64,000 nt of DNA from Cryptomeria japonica (GCF_030272615.1 NC_081415.1:268448425-268512424), one strand, 5' to 3'. Shown: positions 10,525-22,451, counted from the first letter of the stretch. Notes: generated by a model from the letters alone, not told the origin. Numbers and translations: made by a program.

Positions 10525-11771
10525 TGTAGCGTCGTAAAATTGTGACACTTGCAATTTCGACTGCATTTGGGTCTTCACGATGGCGGCGCAACGTTGAACC
10601 TGAATGGAGACCCCGAAACTTGTTTATGACATCAAAAACTGCATCTTTTTGCACCTTGGCCTGATCCTCCTTACACCCTACTGTCCCGGGAGGTGGGACC
10701 ATGGCGCCCAGTGCCCTGGTCCTTCAGGACCATGGCGCCTAGCGCCCTGGTCCCTCAGGACCATGGTGCCCAGCGCCCTGGTCCCTGACCCTATTTTGGG
10801 CCCGGTCTCTTGTTGGGCATCGGGTCTTCAAGTTTGCAATTTGGAAAATAATGCTCCTAGGTCGGCCTAAGGTCAGAAAAATCAGTCTCCTAACCCTAAT
10901 TGACAAGTATATAAACTACATTTCCCCTCCCGAAAAAAGGGGAGGAAAAACATATGTGTGCAAGAGGCGGAAGCGATAGGCAAACATTCAAACATTCAAA
11001 CATTCAAGCATTCCTTCAAGCAATTGAGCATTCTAGGTCTCCATTCAAGGCTAGGTGTTGCATTCAAGACAAGGATTCAACCATTGAAGAGGAGATCACA
11101 TACAACATACAACATCATTACACCTTCGCATGTAAGAATACAAACATTCTTACAACAAGGTATCAGTACTTGATTACATTACAAACATTTACATTTATAG
11201 CATTCTCATTTCTTGGTTAATTCCAAAACTGGGGTTTGACCTGAAGGCAAACCCCTAATCCCTAACCCCCCAATCGTCCTCTCTTTTTTGTGTGTAGGTT
11301 GCAGGTACGCGGCTGTAATTGAAGATTTGGAATCCTTGTGTAGAGACGAATAGATCTCCCTTCGTTTCGCGGATTTTTCGGAGGACCGTGTGCACTCTGG
11401 GCACCATCATCCCGACAAATTTCACTCAAAATTGCAGGACAACATCATCTCGACATTTTACTGCTAATTTCAGGTCTGTAGCTTCATCCCGTGTCTCTAT
11501 CTCCGTCTACAAGCGAATCTTTCCTACTTTTACATACACTCCTAGTTCAATCCTTCTATCTACATTCTTTACAAAAGAGGGTATCCTTGTTGTCTCAACC
11601 CTTGAAACTCATTTAGAATTCAATCTTGCATTGTGTGGGATTGGATCTTGTGAGTTTCAACCCCTCTTTTGAATGTAAAGTCTCTCCTAAGTGAAAACCG
11701 TCAATCCTAGTGACCTCCTTTCTCTCTCCTTGGAGTGGGGGAACACCTAGGGTTCGATTTTCCGCTTTATA
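10525..11771 (+). repeat. Element B 3' LTR
   Basis: 1247 bp, from TGTAGCGTCG to CCGCTTTATA, followed by the duplication GTGAC. It carries the same hairpins (10696-10784), TATA-like box (10908-10914) and GGACCGTG motif (11383-11412) as the 5' LTR. It keeps more CpG sites, including GCGTCG and TTCGCGGATTTTTCGG. Its last dinucleotide is TA where the other LTR has CA. Confidence 0.94.
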
Positions 11772-11776
11772 GTGAC

Positions 11777-12145
11777 ATAATCTTGTATAGTATCAAAATT
11801 CTTGGGATCCAACATGGTGAGATCACTATCAATTTGATATCCCCTAATCTCATCAACTTGACCATACAAGTCTTGAAACTTTTGCCAAGCATCCTTGATT
11901 AGAGTACACTTCTCAATATGAAAAATGAGATCCTTTGATACATACTTTCTTAAGGTACCAATTTCCATGATATTTTTAGTGAGCCAATCCAAGTGACCAA
12001 CTGGATCAACCTTAGGATCAACAGGAGCAACAATAGTTCCATCAATGTAATGAGTGAGTCCTTTTTCCATAAGTTTACTCCATGCATCAATTTTCCAAGT
12101 AGCATAATTATGAGGAGTTAATAGAGGAAACTTAGAAGAACCCAT
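11777..12145 (-). pseudogene. Element A gag N-terminus
   Basis: The first part of the A gag, cut by element B after about 120 codons. It starts at MGSSKFPLLTPHNYATWKID, the typical opening of a UBN2-type Copia gag, and continues through GTLRKYVSKDLIFHIEKC to FDTIQDYVT at the junction. I chose the start at 12145 because element E aligns from the same MGS and the upstream residues do not align. The part beyond 2240-3721 completes the protein in the ancestor. Confidence 0.87.
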
Positions 12146-12229
12146 AGCAGCAAAAAGGAAGGAACACAAGAGCACAAAAGCACAAGAGACACCCCCCCAA
12201 ATTCACTCAATCAAAGTACCCCCCCAAAA

Positions 12230-12839
12230 ATGATGATTTTGGCACTTTATATGTAGTGCGTGTACAATAGGCCACTTGCAAACAATGGCAAGGTGGAATT
12301 CTGATTTTGTTTTACAACTGCCCCAATAGGTTGAGAACTTCAAAGCAAAAGATCAGAAAGATAGATCTATGCAATACAAATGCCAAATTGGCCAAATAAG
12401 ACCATATGATGAAAGTACAATTTCTACCCATAATTGCTGCAAAATAATAGCATATTTTGAGAGTAGACAAAAAATAACACACTTTCAAAAAAAATGGCAC
12501 CTAAAAAGGAGTTCATAGGAGCCCGAACGGAGACTTGGAAGTTGTAGAAATGGGGATTGGATAGGTACAGTCAGCAAAAACTTATAATTATGAAAAATTT
12601 TCTATCAAAATCAGAAAATAATTCCACCATGTGAAAGTACATGAAATTCTAGCCCATTTCAAAAAAAATTGCATCAAAAAAGGAGCAAAAATGAGAAAGA
12701 TATGGCCATTTGAAGTTGAACTGCAAAATCAAAAAGCTCAATGAGAGGGGCCTGCAAATTTTTTGAAAAGTGATGACGTCAGCAAACTGTGGGGTTAAAT
12801 TTGACGGCCATATGATCATTGCAAAAACTTCACCTCCCT
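12230..12839 (-). other. Element A leader, AT-rich part
   Basis: Untranslated leader between the gag start and the GC-rich block. It resembles the leader of element E (about 32290-32800) in phrases such as GTGCGTGTACAATAGGCC against GTGCGTATACAATGGGC. No coding frame is supported. Confidence 0.6.
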
Positions 12840-13420
12840 ACTGACTGAGCGTCTGTACAGTATGAACTACTGACGTGGTGCGATCTGGTTGGTCGAAAAA
12901 ATATTATGTGGCAGTATGGAAATCTGATGTGGCAGGGTGATTTGGCAGCCAACTGGGCTGCTGACGTGGCCAAAAAATGACATGGTAGGGTCTGCGTGTG
13001 CTTTGCATGGTGGGTGATGTGGCTGCTGATGTGGCGGTGGCGCTAACCGGGTGAGGTGGCCCAGTGACTGGACTGCGACATGGCACGGTCCTGGGGTCCG
13101 TGTGGCAGTCGGCGGCCGGTGCCAGAGGAGCCGCCAGTGCCGGAGACAGTGGCTAGTGCTGGTGATGGGGGCCGATGCCAGGAGGAGCCACCGGTGCTGG
13201 GAGATGGAGGTTCGTTGGGAGTCGGTGGAGCCGCCGGTGTCGGTGGACTGGGCCGATGGCAGCAGGATACCGAAAGACTAGTGCGGGTGTTGACTCCGGA
13301 TGATGGGGACTGCACGGGTGTCGGCGTCAGATGGGGAGCTGCACGGGTGGCGTCGGTGGACTGGTCCTGTAGAGCTGTAGAGTACGACAGGTCACGGGGG
13401 GGTCTATGGACCCCCTAAAA
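12840..13420 (-). other. GC-rich block in element A leader
   Basis: A compositional island. Its left part repeats GACGTGG, GATGTGGC and GACATGG at short spacing (about 12870-13085). Its right part is strongly G-rich on the plus strand with repeated GTGCCAGAGGAGCC and GCCGGTG phrases. Open frames exist on both strands but none resembles a protein. The leader of element E has no such block, so A gained it or E lost it. Confidence 0.6.
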
Positions 13421-13600
13421 CAAATTTTTTCTTGATTTTTTTTGAAATTTTTTTTGATAAATTTTTCTGAAAATTTATTTTTTTTTCTTTTTTTTTTTTG
13501 GACGAAATTTTTTTGATTTTTATTTTTCGGAAAATATATATTTTTTTTCGAAATTCATACAATAATTGCAAAATTGGTGAAATTTTTTTTTCTCACCAAA
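13421..13600. repeat. T-rich low-complexity tract
   Basis: Runs of T broken by AAA and GA, about 180 bp long, directly next to the GC-rich block. It may be slippage or an old poly(A)/poly(T) junction. Confidence 0.7.
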
Positions 13601-13759
13601 ATAGGCCAACTTTATAACCAAAATTCATGGAAACGACCTTCTGGACGTAATGGCGGGGTCGGATTTGGTCTAGGACACCTCGAAAAGATGCTGCTCCTTA
13701 GATCTGCCTCTTGACATCGCAATAATGCCTCTTTAAGATGAATCAATGAAGCCCCAATG

Positions 13760-13771
13760 GCTCTGATACCA
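13760..13771 (-). other. Element A primer-binding site (initiator tRNA-Met)
   Basis: The minus strand reads TGGTATCAGAGC directly after the LTR. This is the known complement of the 3' end of plant initiator tRNA-Met and sets the direction of the element. Confidence 0.9.
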
Positions 13772-14219
13772 TGCGAGATTTTGCCAAGATCAAGAGCTCA
13801 ATGAAATGTACAAAATAGAGACACAATATAGGACAAGAATAAACTGTAGTCTCATCAATAGAAAATGATCAATAATCAATTTCATACAATGTAGATGAGC
13901 TTGCTTATATAGGCAAGGCTAGGGATATGTGAGCACACAAACATGACATGTGGCTCAATAAGAAACAAGGGTAGGTAGGAAATAGGTGTGGGTAGGTAGG
14001 AGAAACAATATAATATTCCACATGAGGTGGATCACCCATTGAATGTGGAGTGTAACAACAAGATCAACACCACAAAAGGTGGAAATTCTCCTACATGCAC
14101 TATCCCAGTGTGGCACAAACACCCAAGTTTCTCATACCCAAACTACTATGAAATGCATTTCCTAAGTAAACTTAAGTAAGTGTAATAATATCCAAGATGA
14201 ATAATTATTTACACCAACA
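13772..14219 (-). repeat. Element A 5' LTR
   Basis: 448 bp, the partner of 1142-1589, followed by target duplication GGTCT. Its TATA-like box is at 13905-13911. Confidence 0.95.
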
Positions 14220-14224
14220 GGTCT

Positions 14225-14826
14225 CACAAATAATATTCAATGCAACAATTCATCATTTATGATGTTTTCATTTAGACAACGACAAACATTGGAAGCATAA
14301 AAATAATATAGAATGATCAACACAATAAATTTTAATACATCCTTGCAATTTTTTTATAGCAAACAATGATAAATTTGTAAACTACAAACCTAGCAAAATT
14401 TGGAAATAAAATATAAAAATCCAAAATATTGTAGAATCCAATGGCACAAATGTTTGTAAACTTTGCATGAATCAACTTGATCAACTACGTGGGTTTTCAT
14501 CCACAAAATTGGTGTCCAAAATGGTTTTTGTCCTTTGGCTAAATAATGAATATGATTCAATCTTCAAAATATTGGTTTCCTTTCCTCAAAACTCCTTTTT
14601 TATAAATTTTTTGGAATAGTAAAATATTATTCTTTGTGTACTCTTATTTTCCCTTGAATAAGTGATTTTAGAATCGTTTTAAATAATAAAATATAAGTTC
14701 TCTTTAATTTTTTACTTTTCGATAACTTAACTTTTAACTATTTAATTATTTAATTATTTCACACATCTACCTAAAATTATGGAAAATATTAAAATATACC
14801 AAATATATATTTTGACCACCAAAATA
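14225..14826. other. AT-rich spacer between elements A and F
   Basis: No coding frame, repeat pair or RNA gene is seen. The last five bases, AAATA, are the probable left target duplication of F. Confidence 0.5.
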
Positions 14827-15755
14827 TGAAAGGAAATCAGAGTGCGGAAACTACCTTTCTAATGCAAATCCCACAGGAGTGAATGCAAAAAATTCTTGCA
14901 AACCTCAAATAGTTATGGACTCATTAAGATGCACATAGATTTAAATTTTAGATTTTAGCCAAAAATTATAACACATATTTTACGTGGGAAAACCCCCACA
15001 CTAAAGCACATATCTATTTGTATTATTATAAATAACTATTACAATACAATGCATAGAGTCTATGCTCTTGTAGGTGTCTTCAGAATGTGATACAAAGTCT
15101 AGAGTAAATCTGACAACATAACGACTTCTCAAAACAATACAAAATCAACTCTAGAAAATGACTAAATCATAAACATGTTATACATCTTCAACATAGGCAC
15201 CTAAGAATACTATACATGTCATCTCCACAACCTTTGCATGCATGCAAATTGATAAGTGTCAACATGCATAGATCCAAACTAACCCATAAGACAGCTTGCC
15301 AATCCAATAGCAACATGAAACAACATGCAAGGCTCCAAAATGTTATTTAATTCTCACATGCTAGATCTCCCAATTGTGAAAATTGAACCAAATACCAATT
15401 TGAAACTTTCCCTTTATCTCCAAGTCTATCCAAGTGACCTCAAAATGTTCTTGCAATGAATCTTACCAAATCCCCAACAAGTTCAAGCTCAAAAGCATTT
15501 TCACATGTCGCCTTGGTACTCAATTGGGAATCTCTTCAACATTGCTGCTCTCCAAAAGTGCGCCCATGTGACAAGTGTCACATTTTTTCTTTCTACATAA
15601 TGCTTGTAGCTACCCAACTTGCCATCGGGCCCCACAATACGTCTTAGCAATTTTGTAGCTTATAATTTAGCATTTAATAAATAAAATCAGCAAAATAGGG
15701 ACCATTAAATTAATATCTTGGGACTCTCTAACGTTGATACACCTTAATCCCAACA
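14827..15755 (-). repeat. Element F 3' LTR
   Basis: 929 bp. On the minus strand it begins TGTTGGGATTAAGGTG. It pairs with 19919-20891 over its whole length with many substitutions and small gaps, so the insertion is old. Inside, the purine tract AAGTGGGAGAA abuts it (15756-15766). Confidence 0.85.
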
Positions 15756-15830
15756 TTCTCCCACTTGTCAAAGACCTTACATGAATCACTATATCACTAT
15801 TTAGGTCATAAGACCCATTGAACCGATACA

Positions 15831-16134
15831 TCATCTGAACTTCTCTATGCTCACTGGCTTTGCCAATGTATCAAAAAAATTCACCAAAGTGTCAACCTTT
15901 TCCAACTTCACCTTTCCATCCTCCACCATATCTTGAACAAAATGAAACTTCACATGAATGTTCTTTGTTCTGGCATGGAGAGTATGATTCTTTTCCAAAC
16001 AAATGACATTGGTTGTCACAACAAATAGTAATTTGTCCTGCATAAAAATAAATATTTGAACACAATCTCTTAAGACAAATGACCTCTTTGCAAGCATGAG
16101 TAGCTACCATGTACTCTGCTTCAGTAGTGGACAA
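15831..16134 (-). pseudogene. Element F RNase H remnant
   Basis: MSTTEAEYMVATHACKE carries the STxEAEY motif of Copia RNase H, and CDNQ follows as the catalytic Asp motif. The C-terminal LEKVDTLVNFFDTLAKPV corresponds to the usual ...ADIFTKPL end. A frameshift separates the two parts. Confidence 0.8.
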
Positions 16135-16299
16135 AGCAACTACAACCTACTACTTACTCATCCAACTTATTGCACCACCAAACATTGTGAAAGCATATCC
16201 ACTAGTGGATCTTCCGCTATCAATGTCACTTGGACAATCAGAATTCAAATATCCATGGATACTTAAAGAATGCCGAGTATAATAGGATTACCATGGAAA

Positions 16300-17220
16300 A
16301 TAGGGAATACTCAAAATTAACCTGCAAATATCTAAACACTCTCTTCACAACATCCCAATACACTTGTCCAAGATTAGCCATAAACTGACTAAGGGCTCGC
16401 ATTGCTTGGAAAATGTTTGGCCTAGTAAATGATCATATCATACATTAGGTTTCCAACAACACTTACATTAGAAAATCTAGTCATGTTCTCCATCTCAATA
16501 GAAGGTCCTGGACAATCCTCCATAGAAAGTTTCTTCCCTTGAACAATTGGAACAACTAACTACTTGCAAGATGTCATGCCAAACCTCTCCAACACAAAGC
16601 TCACATACTTGCTCTAGCTGATCCAAAAATTTCTATTACCTCTATCTCTTATGTTCTCCATTATTAGAATGTACCTTGCTGCACCTAGATATTTCATCTC
16701 AAACTATGCTGACAATAGAGACTTCAAATTTTAAATCATTCTTTTACCATTCCCAATAAATAACATATCATCCACATATAGGATAATAATGAGAATGTGA
16801 CCATTCTAAAATAAACACAATGGTTAGATTTAGATCTTAGAAATCCAAAAGACAAGACACGTGTCAAACTTTTGGTACCATATTCTAGGAGATTTCTTTA
16901 AGCCATAAAGATATTTCTTCAACTTGCATACAATATTTTCTTTTCCTTTCTCAATGGTTTTCTTTGGTTGTGATATACAAATATCTCCTCCAATTCACCA
17001 TGAAAGAAGGCTATCTTCACATCCATTTTCTCAACTTCCAAGTCATAAGTTGCTGCAAGTGATAATAGGAACCAAATAGATGTCAACTTAGCTACAGGAG
17101 ATAATATCTCCCCATAATCAATTCCCTCCACCTGGGAGTATCCCTTAGTGACCAACCATGCCTTGTGCTTCTCAAAATTTCCATTCAGACCCAATTTCTT
17201 CTTGAACACCCATTTATAAC
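16300..17220 (-). pseudogene. Element F reverse transcriptase remnant
   Basis: The N-terminal part (16919-17209) reads AWLVTKGYSQVEGIDYGEI and MDVKIAFFHGELEE, the first catalytic Asp region. The YVDD box, ILYVDDMLFIGN, lies at about 16750-16785. Several stops and shifts break the domain. Confidence 0.8.
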
Positions 17221-17699
17221 CAACATGTTTCTATTCGATAGGGAAAGGTACCGTATCCCATGTAGCATTATCCTTCAATGCATCCATCTCTTCATGTCTT
17301 CCATTCAGGAATCTGCATCATGCATACCCATATCCTCTCTAACAATCCTAGGCTCATAAGTGTTAGTAATCAATGGAAATATGCAATTGGTATCTAATAG
17401 TGAATAACCAAATCTTTTCAACTTTCACCTAACATGCGTAGACCTCCTCAAAGGTTGAGGTTAAGAATCTTGTTCCTCTTCATAACTCTTAAAGTTGTTA
17501 GATCACTCCTCATCATCGGGTTGAACAAAAGTACATAGTTCATCTCCCTCTAGAGTGGATGGAACCTAAACTACCTCCTTCTTTTTCTCTTCCCTCTCTA
17601 GCTACAAATCATTTAAGGAAGGTTTTATCCCATGGAAGATTACACTTATACTATAAAGAACCCTCTCCACAACTGGATCCCAAAGCTTACACTCCTTCA

Positions 17700-18481
17700 C
17701 ACTTACACCATAGCCGATGAAGATACACTTAACCACCTTCTTAGATTTAATTTTGATCTTTTCTCACTAGGTACATGAGCATATGCCTCATAGCCAAATA
17801 TTTTGAGATGTCTCATTTGAGGGCTTCTTACTAGACCAAGATTCCATAGGGGTCTTTTCAAAAAGTGCTGAAGTAGGAGATCTATTGATCAAATAAAATT
17901 TAGTGTCTACCACCTCAACCTAGAACTACTTTTCAATACTAGCACCACTCATTATACTCCTTGACCTCTCCATTAGTGTTTTTTTCATCTTCTCTGCAAC
18001 TCTATTTTTTATGGGGTGTATGGAGTTGTCTTATGTCTCTCAATCTGTGATCCTTGTAGAACCTATTGAAATTTGCAAAAAAAAAACTCACCATCATTAT
18101 CGGTCCTTAAACACTTAATTTTCCTACCAATCTGATTTTCAACCAAGCACGTGAATTCCTTAAATTGACTAATAACTTCAGATTTACTTATGAGGAAATA
18201 TAAAAAATATCCTATAATCATGTATGGAAGAGACAAGGACATAGATCTAGATAAATAAGGCACACTAATAGGACCAAACACATTAGAAGGAATATAGTCC
18301 AAAACTGTAGAAGACTTATGAGAACCAGAATAAAAAGAAATGCATAAAAGTCAGACTCAAGATCACAATCATGAAGGCCTTCAACAAGGCTCTTTTTTCT
18401 CATGTCTAAAAAACCCTTTTCACCAATGTGGCCAAGTATTTGGTGCCACAACATTTTCTTCTCAATTAGGAGTTTTATCAC
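17700..18481 (-). pseudogene. Element F integrase remnant
   Basis: MLWHQILGHIGEKGFLDM gives the two histidines of the zinc-binding end. IKCLRTDNDGEFF at about 18070-18110 holds catalytic Asp and the following acidic region. The rest is fragmented. Confidence 0.75.
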
Positions 18482-18879
18482 TAAAGCATTAGCACCCTTA
18501 GGAACCCAAAAAGTACGTCGATTAGATGTATATACAATGGTCTTCTCTACTTAATATGATGATGTGGATGAAGAATCTAAAGCCCTCTTCTTGGACTTCA
18601 TAGAAGCACTATTGCATTGAATTGTGCATGCATAAAGCTTGTACAAAGTGCCTATCTGTATACCCTTAGCAAGAACCATAGAACCTCTGGTATCTTGCAT
18701 CCACCTTGTGAGAAAACATCCTGCAGTCCCATATCACTCAACTTGCTAATTGAAAGAAGGTTTGATGCTAAACCAAGAATGTGTAGTACACCATCAATTT
18801 CGTTCACTCTACTGTCAAAGAATCAAATCTTGACTTTTCCATGCCCAACAATATTAAAGTGAGATTCGTCACCTATATA

Positions 18880-19010
18880 CACCTCCCCTCCATCATATTC
18901 TTCATACTTCAATAACCAACCCTTATGAGAGGTCTTATGGAAGGAAGCACCTAAATCAATCAACCACACATCTTTAGATGAATGTGTTTCCAAGGCTATG
19001 GAAAAAGAAC
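18880..19010 (-). pseudogene. Element F protease remnant
   Basis: KDVWLIDLGASFHKTSHKGW matches the Copia protease site, normally D-S-G-A-S, with Ser changed to Leu. It is a short fragment between gag and integrase. Confidence 0.7.
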
Positions 19011-19049
19011 CCGCAACATCTTGAGATATTTTTCATAAATTAGAATCAG

Positions 19050-19780
19050 AGGCTTTCTTATTTTTCTTTTTCTTCTGGTCTTTATGATCTTTCAAAAAAT
19101 GACAAGATTTTCCATAGTTCTAGTATTTTTCCATATACTTTTTGTTAGGAGACTTAGATTTTACTTTCTTGTCCTTCTTGCCTTTCTCTATTGATATACC
19201 AAGGGCAACTAGGGCCTCCTTATCCATCTTAGAAGATTTTCTTTGCATATCTTCAGATAACAGTGAACCATCCACATCGTCCAACTTGAAAGTGGTTGTT
19301 GTGCTTCTAATTTTCATCACAATGTGATCCTATGAGTCCAACAAAGAACATAACATAAGAATGCATTTTTATTGATAATCAATCTTGATACCAACATAAC
19401 TCAGTTGGGAAACCAACATGTTAAATGCATTCATGTGATTTGCAACATATCCTCCTTCCTCCATCCTCAAAGAATACAAATTATTTCTCAAGAATAAGTT
19501 ATTTACCAAGGGTTTCCCTTGATAATTATCACCAAGCTTCTTCCAAAGCTTAGATGTAGTCTTCTCTTCCTGGACATTCAACAACACAAAATCAGTTAGA
19601 CTGAGTCTTATCAAACCCTTAGCTTTTTGATCCATTGTATTCCATATTTCTTGCGGTGTATTTTGGGGCTTCATTAAAAAAATTGTGGCCTATAGATCTC
19701 TATCTATGAGCATGTATTCCATTTTTAGTTTCCACAACTCAAAATTAAGGCCATTGGGCTTATCTATCTACACCCATTCT
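19050..19780 (-). pseudogene. Element F gag remnant
   Basis: IWNTMDQKAKGLIRLSLTDF, then LWKKLGDNYQ and LFLRNNLYSLRMEEGGYVAN are typical of the gag domain of Tork-like Copia elements. A worn knuckle, NYGKSCHFLKDH, follows near 19090. The start codon is not evident. Confidence 0.75.
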
Positions 19781-19903
19781 TCTGGATGTGCTTGCCATCT
19801 AAAACCTGCAATATGGCTATGAAACTTTTTGCTGCAAAACTCCCATTGAAACAAGATCTCCAAAAAAAACCCTACAACCCACCAAGTATACCAAAGTTGG
19901 CTA

Positions 19904-19916
19904 GGACTTGATACCA
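19904..19916 (-). other. Element F primer-binding site
   Basis: The minus strand reads TTGGTATCAAGTCC just inside the 5' LTR, close to the initiator tRNA-Met complement but with changes near its end. Confidence 0.7.
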
Positions 19917-19918
19917 AC

Positions 19919-20891
19919 TAAAAGGAAATAAAAGTGTGGAAACAACCTTTCTAATGCAATTCCCATGGGAGAGTGAATGCAAAAAATTCTTGCAAACCTC
20001 ATATAGTTACAAATTCATAAAGATGCATATACATTTAAATTTCAGATTTAAGAAAAAAACCATAACATATAGATTTTATGTGGGAAAACCCTTTCGGGAA
20101 AAAAATTACACACCAAAGCACATATAGATATTTGTATTACTGTAAAGAGCTATTACAATACAATGCATAGAGTCTATGTTCTTGCAAGTGTCTTAAAAGT
20201 GTGATACAAAGTCAAGAGTAAATTCGACAACATAACAACTTCTAAAAACAATACAAAATCAACTCTACAAAAGAGTCATGTCTTAAACATTTTATACATC
20301 TTCAACACAGGTGCCCAAGAAATCTATGTGTCATCTCTATAGTCTCTGCATGCATGGAAACTGATAATTGACAAAATGCATGGGTCAAAACCAACCCATA
20401 AGGCAACTTGCCAATACTGTAGTAACATGCAACAAAATGTAAGGTTCCAAAATATTATTTAATATAAATAATATTTAATTCTCACATCCTAGGTGTCCCA
20501 ATTGAGAAAATCTAGCCAACTGGCAATTTGGAACTTTCCATTTATCTCCAACTCTATCTAAGTGGTCAAAATGGTCCAATAAAGAATTTTTCCAAATTTT
20601 AACCAAGTCCAAGCTCAAAACAATTTCCACATGCCACCTTGTTGCTTATTTGAGAAGCTCTTCAACATTGTTCCTCTCCAAAAGTGTGCCCATGTGAAAA
20701 GTGTCACAATTTCTCTCTCTGCACAATGCTTTTTAGCAACCAAAGTTGCTATGAAGCCCCACAATATTCCTTAGCAATTTGGAAACTTATATTTTAGCAT
20801 TTAATAAATAAAATCAGCAACATAGGGACCTCTAAATTAATTAAATAAATACCTTGGGACTCTCTAAAGTTGAGATACTTTAATCCCAACA
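19919..20891 (-). repeat. Element F 5' LTR
   Basis: 973 bp, partner of 14827-15755. It carries some extra AT-rich sequence, such as the AATATAAATAATATT near 20460. Confidence 0.83.
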
Positions 20892-20896
20892 ACATA

Positions 20897-21986
20897 TTCA
20901 TAGGCTCTAAGGATATCACACTTAATGAAAATTGGTGCAATAAAAAATAGAAAATTTCTCCAATAAGTTTGGAGAGCTCCCAAAGTGTCAAAATTGCATT
21001 AGAACTTACCATTGGACTCATCCTGATTTCTTGAAGTCATTTCCATTGACATAATTCCTTTTCAATAAATTTGGTGTTCTCGAAGAATCTTGGAACTTCT
21101 TAAGAAAGTTGGAATGGAACAAAAAGGGACATTACAAGTCAATATGAGTTAATCAAGCACACTTAACCATAGGTCATTGCACACATGTAGGTTCATGACT
21201 GACATGCCACTTTTATTTAACCCTCTTAGGACTTGTGAGTTTTGATGTAGGTATTGCCTTGGAAGGTCATGCACAAAAATATTCGCAAGTGGTTTATTAA
21301 AAGGGTTGTGTAACTTTGTTCATAAGCACTTAAAGATGCATACTTGAAATGGTACAAGGTTGAGATATTTAATTTTACTGCATGAATAATTTTGGGTTGA
21401 TCTATTGAATACTTATTTGATTGATTGGTAGCATAGAGGAAACAATGCATAATTGAACATTAGGAGATAGTGCAATGGAAAGTAAAGAATGTTGTACAAC
21501 TTAAATGGTTATAGCATGGATGCATGTCATTCACAATGTTAAGGGCAGCGTCCATATTCTAAAGTTTGTTGTCAAATTTAATAGTTTCTACCCTCGATTC
21601 AATGCAAGATTTTGAAGAAACTTTTGCTTTGGTTCAAGATGATATTGGTTGATAAACATGTTGAGACCCTAAGTATTTGTAGTCACCACTACCCATTATA
21701 GTACATGGTTAAGGAGGCAAAATGTTTGTCATCCAAGTTTGGTTAAGCACTAACATGGATGTCTATAACTCTAGACATGAATATGAAGCAAGGTACAATC
21801 AAAGACATGATTTTGCAATTGTGCATCTCAAGTGCATTGACCTAGTAAGGAACATTGTGTGAAAAAGGCAATGACACACAAGAGAAGGCATTGGTAGCGG
21901 ATATCATGTGAGAGTGACTTTTGATGATGAATGGGTTGGTTACACATTGTTTAAGATAAATAATGTGCCCCATGGGACATTGGTTT
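20897..21986. other. Unassigned spacer between elements F and E
   Basis: About 1.1 kb with only short chance frames. No repeat pair or domain is recognised. Confidence 0.5.
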
Positions 21987-21991
21987 ATCAA

Positions 21992-22451
21992 TGTGAGATT
22001 TTGCCAAGATCTAGGGCTCAATGAAAAATAAAATAGAGAGACAAAATATTGATAGGAATAAACTGTATTTTATCAAGATGAAAATACTGATCAACTGGAT
22101 CATCAAGCATTACATACAATGAATATGAGTCTGCTTATATAGGCAAGGCTATATGGATATGTGAGCACACAAACATGAAATGTGGCTCAATAAGAAACAA
22201 GGGTAGGTAGAAAATAGGTGTGGGTAGGTAGGAGAAATAATATAATATTCCACATGAGATGGATCACCCACTGAATGTGGAGTGTAACAAAAAAATAAGT
22301 CCACAAAAGGTGGAAGTTCTCCTACACATACTATCCCAATGTGGCACAAACACCCAAGTGTCTCATACCCAAACTACTATGAAATGCATTTCCCAAGTAA
22401 ACTTAAGTAAGGTGTAATAATATCCAAGATGAATAATTATTTACACCAACA
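21992..22451 (-). repeat. Element E 3' LTR
   Basis: 460 bp, partner of 33031-33490. TATA-like box at 22135-22141. The purine tract TTAAGGGGGGA abuts its inner end (22452-22462). Confidence 0.95.

Larger units (their letters stand above)
3722..11771 (+). mobile_element. Element B: Ty3/Gypsy-type gag-protease retrotransposon lacking polymerase
   Basis: 8,050 bp inserted in the gag of A, with duplication GTGAC at 3717-3721 and 11772-11776. The LTRs are 1246 and 1247 bp. Element E keeps the uninterrupted site (TTTTGTGACATAATC, about 31830), which proves the junctions. Internally there is a long leader, a 669-codon gag of the type seen in Tat/Ogre-like elements, a frameshifted protease, a proline-rich extension and 0.8 kb of non-coding DNA. 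I find no reverse transcriptase, RNase H or integrase in any frame. I infer a non-autonomous derivative comparable to the terminal-repeat gag-only elements described in plants. Confidence 0.92.
1142..14219 (-). mobile_element. Element A: Copia-type gag-protease LTR retrotransposon, split by element B
   Basis: This is a complete insertion of 13,078 bp. Two 448-bp LTRs (1142-1589 and 13772-14219) bound it, and the 5-bp duplication GGTCT flanks it at 1137-1141 and 14220-14224. On the minus strand the LTRs read TGTTG...(C/T)GCA. The primer-binding site inside the right LTR matches the 3' end of plant initiator tRNA-Met, and a purine tract abuts the left LTR, so transcription runs right to left. 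Internally it carries gag with a CCHC knuckle and an aspartic protease, then an acidic tail. No integrase, reverse transcriptase or RNase H is visible, so I infer it is non-autonomous. Element B (3722-11771) interrupts gag. It is the same family as element E. Confidence 0.93.
14827..20891 (-). mobile_element. Element F: decayed Copia retrotransposon
   Basis: About 6.06 kb between LTRs 14827-15755 and 19919-20891. Flanks AAATA and ACATA look like a target duplication with one change. On the minus strand the order is gag, protease, integrase, reverse transcriptase, RNase H, which defines Copia. All domains are broken by stops and shifts. It is a different lineage from A/E and C/D, judged by LTR sequence and gag. 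Confidence 0.85.

Noticed and set aside
12904-13418. Open frames on both strands in the GC-rich leader block of A
   Set aside because: Stop-poor composition explains them; no domain and no conservation in E.
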